Below, piece after piece: positions 25,491-33,343 of a stretch of DNA of 64,000 bases (position 1 is the stretch's first letter; each line of letters starts with the position of its first letter). This DNA is from Gemmatimonadaceae bacterium. Its GTDB lineage: Bacteria; Gemmatimonadota; Gemmatimonadetes; Gemmatimonadales; Gemmatimonadaceae. Position numbers and translations under genes: made by a program. The DNA lies in contig JAICWO010000003.1 of NCBI GenBank assembly GCA_025934775.1, positions 62,001-126,000 of the forward strand, read 5' to 3'. Below the pieces are notes generated by a model that made no database searches, was not told the DNA's origin, and was given only the letters and a program-made list of their open reading frames with translations.

Positions 25491-28400
25491 ATGATCCCTT
25501 TCCTCGCGCTGTTCGGACTCCTGCAGCAGGGCACGTATCAAGGTTCCACCACGCCGCCGTCGGGCGACACGACCGGATACTGGCAGCAGCACGTCCACTA
25601 TCGGATCGTCGCCACGCTCGATGAATCCGAGACGAAGCTCCGCTCGCAGGGAACGCTGGTGTACACGAACAACTCGCCGGATACGCTCCGCGAGATGTAC
25701 TTCCAGCAGTACCTCAACGCATTCAGACCGGGCTCCAAGTGGAGCGCCTCCGACGAGCGCGAGAACCGCGTGCGCTTTCAGGATCTTCGCGATCCCGACT
25801 ACGGGTACGAGCGGTTCACGCAGGCGCCGATCGTCGACGGCGTGCCGGTGATCGTGGATTACCCCGGTGCGCCGGACAGCACGGTCGTGCACTTCCGGCT
25901 GCCGCAGCCGCTCGCGCCGCACGATTCGCTGACGATCCAACTCATGTGGGACGCGCGTCCGTCCACGGTGCCGCGGCGGCAAGGACGCCGTGGACGCACG
26001 TGGGACTTCGCGCAGTGGTACCCCAAAGTCGCCGTCTACGACCGGAACGGCTGGGAGCCGAACCCGTTTGTGCCGGCCGGCGAGTTGTACGGAGAGTTCG
26101 GCACGTACGACGTCACGATGATCGTGCGCGACGATCAGGTGATCGGCGCAACGGGCGTACCGATCAGCGGCGATCCCGGATGGGCGCGCGTCTCGCGCAC
26201 CGGGGCGCCGTACATCGACTCGCTCGCGTACGGCCACATCGCACCCGCTGTCGTCGATGCGCCGGCGGGCTACCGCGTGGTCCGCTTCTACGCGGAGAAC
26301 GTGCATCACTTCGCGTGGAGCGCGTCGCCCGACTATCGCTACGAGGGCGGACTCTACGTGCGCCACGTCGCGCGCACGCACTTCCCGACGTGGGACACCG
26401 TCGCGGTGAACGTGCTCTACAAACCGGGCGACGACACGACGTTCGGCGGCGGACGCGCGCTCGACCGCACGATCTCGGCGCTCCAGTGGCTCGAGTCGAT
26501 CTACGGGCCGTTCGCGTACCCGACGTTCACGACGCTGCACCGCATCGAGGGCGGCGGCACCGAGTTCCCGATGATGATCATGGTCGGCGGCGCGAGCCAG
26601 GGGCTCATCCTGCACGAGGCCGGGCACAACTACTCGTACGGGATTCTCGGCAACAACGAATGGCGCTCCGGCTGGATGGACGAGGGGCTCACCTCGTATC
26701 AGACCGCGTGGGCCGAGCACCTGACGCCGCAGGAGCAGATCGGCAGCGTTCCGGTCCCGCCGCGCCTGCCCGAGGGCTACCGCGTCAACGCGGTGACGAT
26801 CCCCCCCGCCGAGCAGACGCTCTACCTCGAGCAGCAGCAGCTCGAGCTCATGGGCCGCACGCAGCCGATCGGCACGAACTCCAAGGACTTCCGGGAGTTC
26901 GGAATCTATAATGAGATGATTTATAATCGCGCCGAGGTGATGTACGGCCAGTTGCGCGACGTGCTCGGCGACTCGACATTCCGCGCGTTCCTGCGCGACT
27001 ACTACGACCGGTGGGCGCTCAAGCACGTGGACGAAGGCGCGATGCGTGCGTCGGCAGAGCGGGTGTCGGGCAAGCCGCTGGCCTGGTTCTTCGGCGAGTG
27101 GATCCACGGCACCGGGCTGATGGACTACGGCCTCACGGATGCGCGCGTCGCTACCGACGGCTCGCGCTTCGAGACCACGGTGCACGTACGACGGAATGGC
27201 GAGCTGCAGCATCCCATGCCCGTTGGTGTGGAGACGGCGTCGGGATGGACGATCGGCCGCGCCGATCCGATGCTCGACGAGCAGGACGTGCGCGTCGTGA
27301 CCGCGGATCGACCGACGCTGGTGCAGCTCGACCCCTATCACGTCACCTGGGATTGGGATCGCCGGAACGACATCCAGAGCGGTTTCTTGCTGAGCGTGCG
27401 CGAGCCGCGCATCACCTTCAACTGGCCGTGGCTCGATCAGAGCGATCGGTCGCACACGATCGTCGCCCTCGCGCCGGCGGCGTGGTACAGCAATCCGCAG
27501 GGCGGCGTGATCGGCATTCGCGCCCGCACCAACTATCTCTCCACCGTCGACCTCCACGACGGTGGGATCGCGTTCGCGATGCGCAGTCCGCGCGACACGC
27601 TCGGACACCGCGCGAGCTTCCTCACGCGCCCGCAGATCTGGGCGCGCGCGGAGAACGTGTACATCCCGGGCATGGACCGTCCGCTGATGGGCTACGGCGG
27701 CGCGTTCAACTTCGTCGACGGACTCCTCAAGCTCGACGCATACAAGAAGTGGGATCTCTCGCCGTTCATCTTCACGCCTGGCCCGACGATCAACGCCAAG
27801 GCGTACGCCACGATTGCCGCGCCGAGCGACTCGCTGTTGGTCCCGGAGCAGTGGGCGGACGTCGACGTGGCGGAGATCGGCGGCAGCGGGTCGTACAAGT
27901 CCGTGGTGACGAGCGACGGCGAGTATGAGACTGCGCACGCCTCGCTCGCGGCTGGCTTCGCGAGCAGCAACGGCTCGACACCCGCGAATCCCGCGCGCGG
28001 ATATCTGCGCGCCGACGCATCACTCGGCGCGGTGCGCTCGATCGTCCGGACGACGTCGCAGCTTCACCTGCGTCTCTACGGCGGTGTGGCGCACAACGCG
28101 CCGCGGCAGCGCGCGATCTTCGCGTCGACGGAGGATCCGTTCGAGACGTTCAACAACGATCTGTTCCGCGCGCGCGGTGCGCTGCTCAAGCAGAGCGGAA
28201 TCAACTATCTGCCGCTGGGCGGCGCGGGGCTTCGCGGCTTCGCGATCGACGTTCCACTGAATGGCGTCGTCGCCGCGAACGGCGAGCTCCTTCAACGGCT
28301 CGCATCGGCACGAGGGCAGTGGGGGCGCGGGACGGTGTCGCTGAGCGTGTTCGGCGACGTCGCCGGCGCGTCGTCGCAGACGATCGCGCTGCCCGGATCG

Positions 28401-28583
28401 CTGCTCACGGACGCCGGTGCGGGGCTCGTGTTCGACGGGAAGCTGTACGACCGCCCGGTGTACGTGCGGCTCGACGCGCCGATCGTCGTGAACCACGCGA
28501 GCATCGCGGGCGGCGGCGGGCTCGGTGGGCACGGATCCGTGGCGCCGAGGTGGACGATCACGGTGGGGGATCTCTGGCGCTAA
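25491..28583 (+). CDS. Exported M1-family metallopeptidase
   Basis: A 1030-residue zinc aminopeptidase-like protein. It begins with a short signal-like segment (MIPFLALFGLLQQG). The N-terminal beta domain ends near TWDFAQWYPKVAVYD. The gluzincin motif is complete: His375-Glu376-x-x-His379 in LHEAGHNYSYG and the third ligand Glu398 in WMDEGLTSYQ, with the family's 18-residue spacing; GGTEFPMM precedes it in place of the classical GAMEN. The C-terminal half after about 560 is beta-rich and ends in alternating hydrophobic strands, possibly an accessory or outer-membrane-associated domain. The gene is divergent from the Hcp-like gene, with starts 59 bp apart. It probably works on peptides outside the inner membrane. 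A perfect hairpin overlaps its stop codon. Confidence 0.9.
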   Translation: MIPFLALFGLLQQGTYQGSTTPPSGDTTGYWQQHVHYRIVATLDESETKLRSQGTLVYTNNSPDTLREMYFQQYLNAFRPGSKWSASDERENRVRFQDLRDPDYGYERFTQAPIVDGVPVIVDYPGAPDSTVVHFRLPQPLAPHDSLTIQLMWDARPSTVPRRQGRRGRTWDFAQWYPKVAVYDRNGWEPNPFVPAGELYGEFGTYDVTMIVRDDQVIGATGVPISGDPGWARVSRTGAPYIDSLAYGHIAPAVVDAPAGYRVVRFYAENVHHFAWSASPDYRYEGGLYVRHVARTHFPTWDTVAVNVLYKPGDDTTFGGGRALDRTISALQWLESIYGPFAYPTFTTLHRIEGGGTEFPMMIMVGGASQGLILHEAGHNYSYGILGNNEWRSGWMDEGLTSYQTAWAEHLTPQEQIGSVPVPPRLPEGYRVNAVTIPPAEQTLYLEQQQLELMGRTQPIGTNSKDFREFGIYNEMIYNRAEVMYGQLRDVLGDSTFRAFLRDYYDRWALKHVDEGAMRASAERVSGKPLAWFFGEWIHGTGLMDYGLTDARVATDGSRFETTVHVRRNGELQHPMPVGVETASGWTIGRADPMLDEQDVRVVTADRPTLVQLDPYHVTWDWDRRNDIQSGFLLSVREPRITFNWPWLDQSDRSHTIVALAPAAWYSNPQGGVIGIRARTNYLSTVDLHDGGIAFAMRSPRDTLGHRASFLTRPQIWARAENVYIPGMDRPLMGYGGAFNFVDGLLKLDAYKKWDLSPFIFTPGPTINAKAYATIAAPSDSLLVPEQWADVDVAEIGGSGSYKSVVTSDGEYETAHASLAAGFASSNGSTPANPARGYLRADASLGAVRSIVRTTSQLHLRLYGGVAHNAPRQRAIFASTEDPFETFNNDLFRARGALLKQSGINYLPLGGAGLRGFAIDVPLNGVVAANGELLQRLASARGQWGRGTVSLSVFGDVAGASSQTIALPGSLLTDAGAGLVFDGKLYDRPVYVRLDAPIVVNHASIAGGGGLGGHGSVAPRWTITVGDLWR

Positions 28584-28599
28584 GCCGGCGCTTAGCGCC
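28576..28599. terminator. 10-bp perfect hairpin overlapping the M1 peptidase stop
   Basis: GGCGCTAAGC (28576-28585) pairs exactly with GCTTAGCGCC (28590-28599) around a CGGC loop. The stop codon TAA lies in the stem. No T-run follows, so termination is likely but not certain. Confidence 0.6.
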
Positions 28600-28631
28600 G
28601 CTCGGGCGGGCGTCGGTGCGCGGAATGCGGA

Positions 28632-28789
28632 GATCGCGACGTTGGGGGCGAGACCAGTTTCGAGATGGCGAGACGCGAGAAACGAGATGCGAGTCTGATT
28701 GTGCGGACGCGCGATTCACAATCCGACTCGGATCTCGCGCTCTCGCCTCTTGTTTCTCGAAACTGGTCTCGGGCGGCGACGTCGCGATC
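28632..28789. repeat. Dispersed palindromic element, copy 2
   Basis: Same ends as copy 1: GAGACCAGTTTCGAGA (28650-28665) and its reverse complement (28755-28770), extended outward by GATCGCGACG and CGTCGCGATC. The interior also shares the cgagatgcgagtc word with copy 1 but has diverged. Upstream of both copies the words cgggcgggcgtcgg and gatcgcgacg are shared. It separates the M1 gene from the convergent UbiB-like gene. Confidence 0.8.
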
Positions 28790-28811
28790 GCCGATCTGCG
28801 ATCGCCGCGCC

Positions 28812-30596
28812 CTACTCTCCCATCCTCTTCTCCCGATCCGACCACAGAATCGCCAACACCATCCACACCCCGATCACCCCCGCCAGCACGAACCCCGCCG
28901 TGCCGAGCGCTCGCCGGTACGGCAGCAGCATCGCGCTCGCGACGAGCAGGCCGGCCAGGACGAGTCCGGAGAAGACGCGATTCGCGACCTTCTGCAGCGC
29001 CTCCATCATCAGCGTGAACTGCGGGATGTTGATGCTCGTCTCGAACTCGTTCGCCGCCATGCGCGACGTGATCAGGTCGAGGCGGTGCGGCAGCGACATC
29101 ACGAGATCGTTCGCTTCGGTCGCGAGCTGGTAGAGACGGCGTGGATTGAGATCGCGCTTCGCGCGCTCGGCGACGATCTGGTTGCCGAACGAACGGATCG
29201 TCGGGATTGGCGTGTAGCTCGGATCGAGCGCCTTGGTCACCGCGTCGAGATTGAACAGCGCCTTGGCGAGCAGCGTGAGCTCGGCCGGTAGACGCATCCC
29301 GCGCTGATAGGAGATGTTGATGAGCCGGTAGAGCGCCTTCCCGGTATCGAGCTCGCCGACCGACAGGTTGTAGTTGCGCGCCATCAATTGTGCGATCTCG
29401 CGCACGAACGCTTCGCGATCGAAGCCGGGCAGCTCGGTGCCCACTTCGATCAGCGTGTTGGCCGCGTCGTCGCCGCGGTTGTCCGCGAGATCGAGCAGCA
29501 GTCGCACGACGTGCTCTCGCAGAGTCGCGGACAGGCGCGCGGTCATGCCGAAATCGATCAATGCGAGCTTGACGTCGATGTCATCCGGCTGCGGGGCCGC
29601 GTCGCGCTCGGCGGCGTTCTCGACGCGCGCGAGCGGCGTCGCGGCGGGACGCTGCACCGCGCGGCGATCGGTCGCTTTCACCTCGGACGGCGTCGGCGGA
29701 TTGCGGTCGTCGGGCATGACCACGAACACGTTGCCGGGGTGCGGGTCGGCGTGAAAATGGCCGTCGAGCGTGATCTGCTTCAGGTACGCGCGCGTGAGCG
29801 CGTCGGCGAGCGGGCGGAAATCGTGCTCGATGCGCGCGAGCGGCGACACCGCGTCGATGCGCGAACCGCGCACGCGTTCCGTCGTGAGCACGCGCTCGGT
29901 GGTGTACGCCTCGATCACTCTCGGCACGAGAATGCGCGGAAACTCGGCGAGCGTGAGGCGGAAGGCGGCGGCGTTGCGTGCTTCGACGCGATAATCCAAC
30001 TCGTCGGCGAGCGCGTGCTCGAGCTGCTCCACGATGCCGATCAGGTCGACGCGCGCACCGGCTGCGGTGTGCTCGGCGAGGAAATGCGCGAGCTGGCGAA
30101 AAAACTCGAGATCGTCGGCGAGCGAATTGCGAATGTTCGGGCGCTGCACCTTCACGACGACCGGCCGTCCGTCGCGCAGCTCCGCCGCGTGCACTTGCCC
30201 GAGACTCGCCGACCCCAGTGGCTCGGTATCGAACGCTCGGAAGAGTTTGCTCAATCGCGCGCCGAGCTCCTGCTCGATGATGCCTTCCACCTGATCGACA
30301 GGAATCGGCGGCACGTCATCCTGGAGCTTCTCGAGCTCCTCGATGTACGGCTCGGGCAGTAGATCCGGACGGGTCGACAGCACCTGGCCGAGCTTCACGA
30401 AGGCGGGGCCGAGCTCCACGAGGCGCTTGCGAAAGGCGACGGCGCGTTCGGGCGATGCGCTGAAGTCTTCGCCCTCTTCGGGCTCGTGCGCGATGACTTG
30501 CAGTCCCTGTTGCTTGGCGAAATCGGCGAGACCATAGCGGGTGAACAAGCCGATCATCGCGGCGAGTCGCGGCAGGTACTTGGGCTCGAGAATCAT
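28812..30596 (-). CDS. UbiB/ABC1-type atypical kinase
   Basis: A 594-residue member of the ABC1/ADCK/UbiB family, membrane-associated ATPases or kinases that support quinone synthesis. Motifs in order: the family-specific KxGQ (FVKLGQVLSTRPDLLP), the Ala-rich nucleotide loop (SASLGQVHAAEL), VVKVQRP with the catalytic lysine, the HFHADPHPGN catalytic loop and the IDFGMTARL metal-binding motif. Two C-terminal membrane helices (VFSGLVLAGLLVASAMLLPY and AGFVLAGVIGVWMVLAILW) anchor it. A Pro/Arg-rich insert of about 45 residues separates the last two motifs, which is unusual. The start ATG 30596 matches the family. No ubi or men genes are nearby. It is divergent from the ferredoxin gene. Confidence 0.9.
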   Translation of the reverse strand: MILEPKYLPRLAAMIGLFTRYGLADFAKQQGLQVIAHEPEEGEDFSASPERAVAFRKRLVELGPAFVKLGQVLSTRPDLLPEPYIEELEKLQDDVPPIPVDQVEGIIEQELGARLSKLFRAFDTEPLGSASLGQVHAAELRDGRPVVVKVQRPNIRNSLADDLEFFRQLAHFLAEHTAAGARVDLIGIVEQLEHALADELDYRVEARNAAAFRLTLAEFPRILVPRVIEAYTTERVLTTERVRGSRIDAVSPLARIEHDFRPLADALTRAYLKQITLDGHFHADPHPGNVFVVMPDDRNPPTPSEVKATDRRAVQRPAATPLARVENAAERDAAPQPDDIDVKLALIDFGMTARLSATLREHVVRLLLDLADNRGDDAANTLIEVGTELPGFDREAFVREIAQLMARNYNLSVGELDTGKALYRLINISYQRGMRLPAELTLLAKALFNLDAVTKALDPSYTPIPTIRSFGNQIVAERAKRDLNPRRLYQLATEANDLVMSLPHRLDLITSRMAANEFETSINIPQFTLMMEALQKVANRVFSGLVLAGLLVASAMLLPYRRALGTAGFVLAGVIGVWMVLAILWSDREKRMGE

Positions 30597-30677
30597 CGGC
30601 CGGGCAGGGTGCAGAGAACATGCCGGGCTTAGCCGATGCTCTACCAGTTCAGCCGTCGGAGTCGTTTAATTCCTCAG

Positions 30678-31241
30678 ATGCCCGACCCGTCGGTGAGCCG
30701 CCGTGATTTCTTCGCCCGAGGCCTGTTCCAGGTGATCGGGCGCGCCGCGGACGTGATGGGCTCACGCACCGGCGGCGCGGAGGTGATTCGCCCGCCGGGC
30801 GCGCTTCCAGAGGCCGCGTTTCTCGCCGCGTGCACGCGGTGCGGCGACTGCATGACGGCGTGCCCCGTGGGGGCGCTCTCGCCCCTCGGCGACGATCACG
30901 GTCTGATGACCGGAACGCCGCTCCTTCGCCCCGATGTGAATGCGTGCGCGATGTGCGCCGACATGCCGTGTGCGCGCGCCTGTCCCACCGGCGCCCTCGA
31001 AGCGCCGGACGATGGCTGGTCGCGCGTCCAGCTCGCGTCGATCGCGATCGACGAATCGCGCTGTATCGCGACGAGCCGCGCGCTCGAGTGCGGCGTCTGC
31101 GCGCGCGTCTGTCCCGGCGGGCCGAGCGCGCTCGCGATCGACGCGGTGGGTCATCCGCTGATCGGGCCGGCGTGCACGGGTTGTGGCACCTGCATTTCCG
31201 CCTGCGTCACTCTCCCCAGCGCCATTCACCTCACCCAATGA
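30678..31241 (+). CDS. Multi-cluster 4Fe-4S ferredoxin (NapF/MauM-like)
   Basis: A 187-residue iron-sulfur protein. After a short SRRDFFARG segment, which looks like a degenerate twin-arginine motif without a clear hydrophobic core, four cysteine clusters follow: CTRCGDCMTACP, CAMCADMPCARACP, a C-then-CGVCARVCP set and CTGCGTCISAC. This fits up to four [4Fe-4S] clusters, as in NapF- or MauM-type electron-transfer proteins. Its redox partner is not apparent. The ATG at 30678 is the first with the conserved N-terminus. The stop overlaps the cupin start (ATGA), so it is co-translated with genes for sugar-nucleotide metabolism, an odd pairing. Confidence 0.82.
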   Translation: MPDPSVSRRDFFARGLFQVIGRAADVMGSRTGGAEVIRPPGALPEAAFLAACTRCGDCMTACPVGALSPLGDDHGLMTGTPLLRPDVNACAMCADMPCARACPTGALEAPDDGWSRVQLASIAIDESRCIATSRALECGVCARVCPGGPSALAIDAVGHPLIGPACTGCGTCISACVTLPSAIHLTQ

Positions 31242-31621
31242 CGCCAGCCATGACCGGCCGCTCTGACATCACGCGCGTTCCCAAACCGTGGGGCCACGAG
31301 ACGATCTGGGCCCGCACGGACGACTACGTCGGCAAGATCCTGCACATCAAGGCCGGCGAGGCCCTCTCCGTGCAGTATCACAACGTGAAGGACGAAACCG
31401 TGTATCTGCTTTCGGGAAATCTCATCTACCGGATCTGGGAGCACGACACGCCGAGGAACGTGGATCTGAAGATCGGAGAAGCGTATCGCATCACGCCGGG
31501 CACGATCCATCAGATGGAGGCCGTGACCGACTGCGACATTCTCGAGGTCTCGACGCCGCAGCTCGACGACGTCGTTCGGCTGAAGGACCGGTACGGCCGA
31601 GAAGGGACGAACGCGCCATGA
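31238..31621 (+). CDS. Cupin-domain protein, mannose-6-phosphate isomerase-like
   Basis: A 127-residue single-domain cupin. The beta-barrel metal motif is visible in two parts: KILHIKAGEALSVQYHNVKDETVYLLSG and a later GTIHQMEAVTDCDILEVSTP. It resembles the short type II phosphomannose isomerase or sugar-binding cupins often encoded beside nucleotidyltransferases. Metal-binding His and Glu are present, but isomerase activity is not proven. It overlaps both neighbours by 4 nt (ATGA twice); a second in-frame ATG at 31250 is possible. Context suggests a role in supplying or sensing the sugar phosphate used by the next enzyme. Confidence 0.8.
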   Translation: MTPAMTGRSDITRVPKPWGHETIWARTDDYVGKILHIKAGEALSVQYHNVKDETVYLLSGNLIYRIWEHDTPRNVDLKIGEAYRITPGTIHQMEAVTDCDILEVSTPQLDDVVRLKDRYGREGTNAP

Positions 31622-32607
31622 AGGTCATCATTCCGCTCGCGGGCAAGGGGACGCGGCTGCGTCCGCACACGCACATCACGCCGAAGCCGATGCTCAAGAT
31701 CGCCGGCAAGCCGGTGATCGATTACGTGATGGAGGATCTCGAGCGCCTCGGCGACATCGAGCAGGTCATCTACATCACCGGGCATCTCAAGGAGAAGGTC
31801 GAGGCGTACGCGCGGGCGAAGTATCCGTTCGACGCCGTGTTCGTGGAGCAGAAGGTTCAGGACGGCACGGCGGGCGCGGTGGCGCTGGCGCGCGCCTACG
31901 TGGACCAGCCGGTGTTCATCATCTTCGTCGACACGATCTTCGACGCGGATTTGTCGGTGGTGAAGCACACCGACGCCGACGGGATCATCTGGGTGAAGAC
32001 GGTCGACGACTACCAGCGCTTCGGCGTGGTGGTCACGGACGCCGACGGCAACATGACGAAGATCGTCGAGAAGCCGTCGACACCGATCTCGAAGCGGGCG
32101 AATATTGGACTTTACTATATAAAGAACTGGAAATTGCTGTACGAAGGAATCGACTGGACGCTCTCGCAGCCCAAGAACAAGGGCGAGTTCTATCTCACGG
32201 ACGCGTTCCAGTACATGATCGACCGCGGGGCGAAGATTCGCGTCATCGACGTGGAAGGGTGGTACGACGCCGGGGAGCAGGGGACGCTGCTCGAGACGAA
32301 TCGGACGATGCTCGAGAAGGGGCGCGCGCGCCGGCCGGCCACGGTCGGCGTCAACGTGCAGGTGATCGATCCGGTCTACGTCGAGGACGGCGTCATGCTG
32401 ACGGACAGCACCATCGGCCCGAATGTGTCGATCGGCGCCGGGACGCGGGTCGAAGGATCGACGCTGCGCGACACGATCGTGGGCGCCGGCGCGTCGATCC
32501 GCGGCGCCGAACTTTCCAATTCTCTCATCGGCGACGCGGCGATCGTGGACGGCGCGCGCGGCCAGGTCAACGTGAGCGACCACTCGGTGGTGAAGGTCTC
32601 GACCTGA
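31618..32607 (+). CDS. Sugar-1-phosphate nucleotidyltransferase with C-terminal left-handed helix
   Basis: A 329-residue enzyme that forms a nucleotide sugar from NTP and a sugar-1-phosphate. The signature loop GKGTRLRPHTHITPKPMLKI (residues about 9-28) binds the NTP, QDGTAGAVALA follows, and GEFYLTDAF and WYDAGEQGTLLETN are the sugar-site segments of the RmlA/GalU-like group. The C-terminal 70 residues contain hexapeptide-like repeats (DSTIGPNVSIGAGTRVEGST). The exact sugar and base cannot be assigned from motifs alone; glucose with dTTP or UTP, and mannose with GTP, are the main options. Coupled to the cupin by a 4-nt overlap. Product may feed a glycoconjugate exported by other systems. Confidence 0.87.
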   Translation: MKVIIPLAGKGTRLRPHTHITPKPMLKIAGKPVIDYVMEDLERLGDIEQVIYITGHLKEKVEAYARAKYPFDAVFVEQKVQDGTAGAVALARAYVDQPVFIIFVDTIFDADLSVVKHTDADGIIWVKTVDDYQRFGVVVTDADGNMTKIVEKPSTPISKRANIGLYYIKNWKLLYEGIDWTLSQPKNKGEFYLTDAFQYMIDRGAKIRVIDVEGWYDAGEQGTLLETNRTMLEKGRARRPATVGVNVQVIDPVYVEDGVMLTDSTIGPNVSIGAGTRVEGSTLRDTIVGAGASIRGAELSNSLIGDAAIVDGARGQVNVSDHSVVKVST

Positions 32608-32611
32608 CCGC

Positions 32612-33343
32612 ATGATCGCCGTTCGCGAGCTGACGAAGCTCTACGGCGATTTCACCGCCGTTCGATCCCTCTCGTTCGACGTCGGCCCGGGCGAAGTCCT
32701 GGGCCTCGTCGGCCCGAACGGCGCCGGCAAGACCACCACGCTGCGCTGCCTCGCGGGGATCATCGCGCCGTCCGGCGGCACGGTGTCCATCGCCGGCCAC
32801 GAGATCCAGCGCGAGCCGCTCGCCGCCAAGCGCGCGCTGGCGTTCATCCCCGACGAGCCGCACCTCTTCGACTACCTGTCGGTCGAGGAGCACCTGCGGT
32901 TCATCGCGCGCCTGTACGGTGTGACGAACGTCGAGGAACGAATGCCGCCGCTCCTCGACGAGCTCGAGCTCGGCGAGAAGCGCCGCGCGCTGCCGGGCGA
33001 GCTCTCGCGCGGCATGCGGCAGAAGCTGGCCATCGCGTGCGGGTTGCTGCACGATCCGGCAGTATTGATCCTCGACGAGCCGCTCACCGGGCTCGATCCC
33101 GGCGGCATGCGCCGCATGCGCGCGACGATCGCCGCCCGCGCCGCCGCGGGAAGCGCGGTGATTCTGAGCTCGCATCTGCTGCACTTGGTCGAAGAGCTGT
33201 GCAGCAAGCTGCTCGTGCTGCGGCGCGGCCAGTGCGCCGCGTATGGCCCGCTCGAGGAGATCATCGGCGCGCACCCGGAGCTCGCGGGGCGCTCGCTCGA
33301 GGACATCTTCCTCGCGCTCACCGCCGACGCGCCCGCGGTGTGA
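32612..33343 (+). CDS. ABC transporter ATP-binding protein
   Basis: A 243-residue ATPase with Walker A GPNGAGKTTT, a Q-loop region, signature LSRGMRQKLAIACGLL (a variant of LSGGQ) and Walker B VLILDEPLTGLD. It belongs to the ABC-2 exporter type. It starts 4 bp after the nucleotidyltransferase stop, and its stop overlaps the GTG start of the permease by 4 nt (GTGA), so the two form a pair. Substrate unknown. Confidence 0.93.
   Translation: MIAVRELTKLYGDFTAVRSLSFDVGPGEVLGLVGPNGAGKTTTLRCLAGIIAPSGGTVSIAGHEIQREPLAAKRALAFIPDEPHLFDYLSVEEHLRFIARLYGVTNVEERMPPLLDELELGEKRRALPGELSRGMRQKLAIACGLLHDPAVLILDEPLTGLDPGGMRRMRATIAARAAAGSAVILSSHLLHLVEELCSKLLVLRRGQCAAYGPLEEIIGAHPELAGRSLEDIFLALTADAPAV

Noticed and set aside
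25425-27938. An 837-codon minus-strand frame across the M1 peptidase
   Set aside because: Composition is typical of an antisense shadow (Arg, Val and Ala rich); the plus strand has the full HExxH-18-E motif and matching codon bias.
30620-30665. tRNA-like sequence on the minus strand (ctgaactggtagagc resembles a D-arm)
   Set aside because: The acceptor stem has no complement at the right distance, and no T-arm or anticodon stem forms. It is at most a tRNA fragment.
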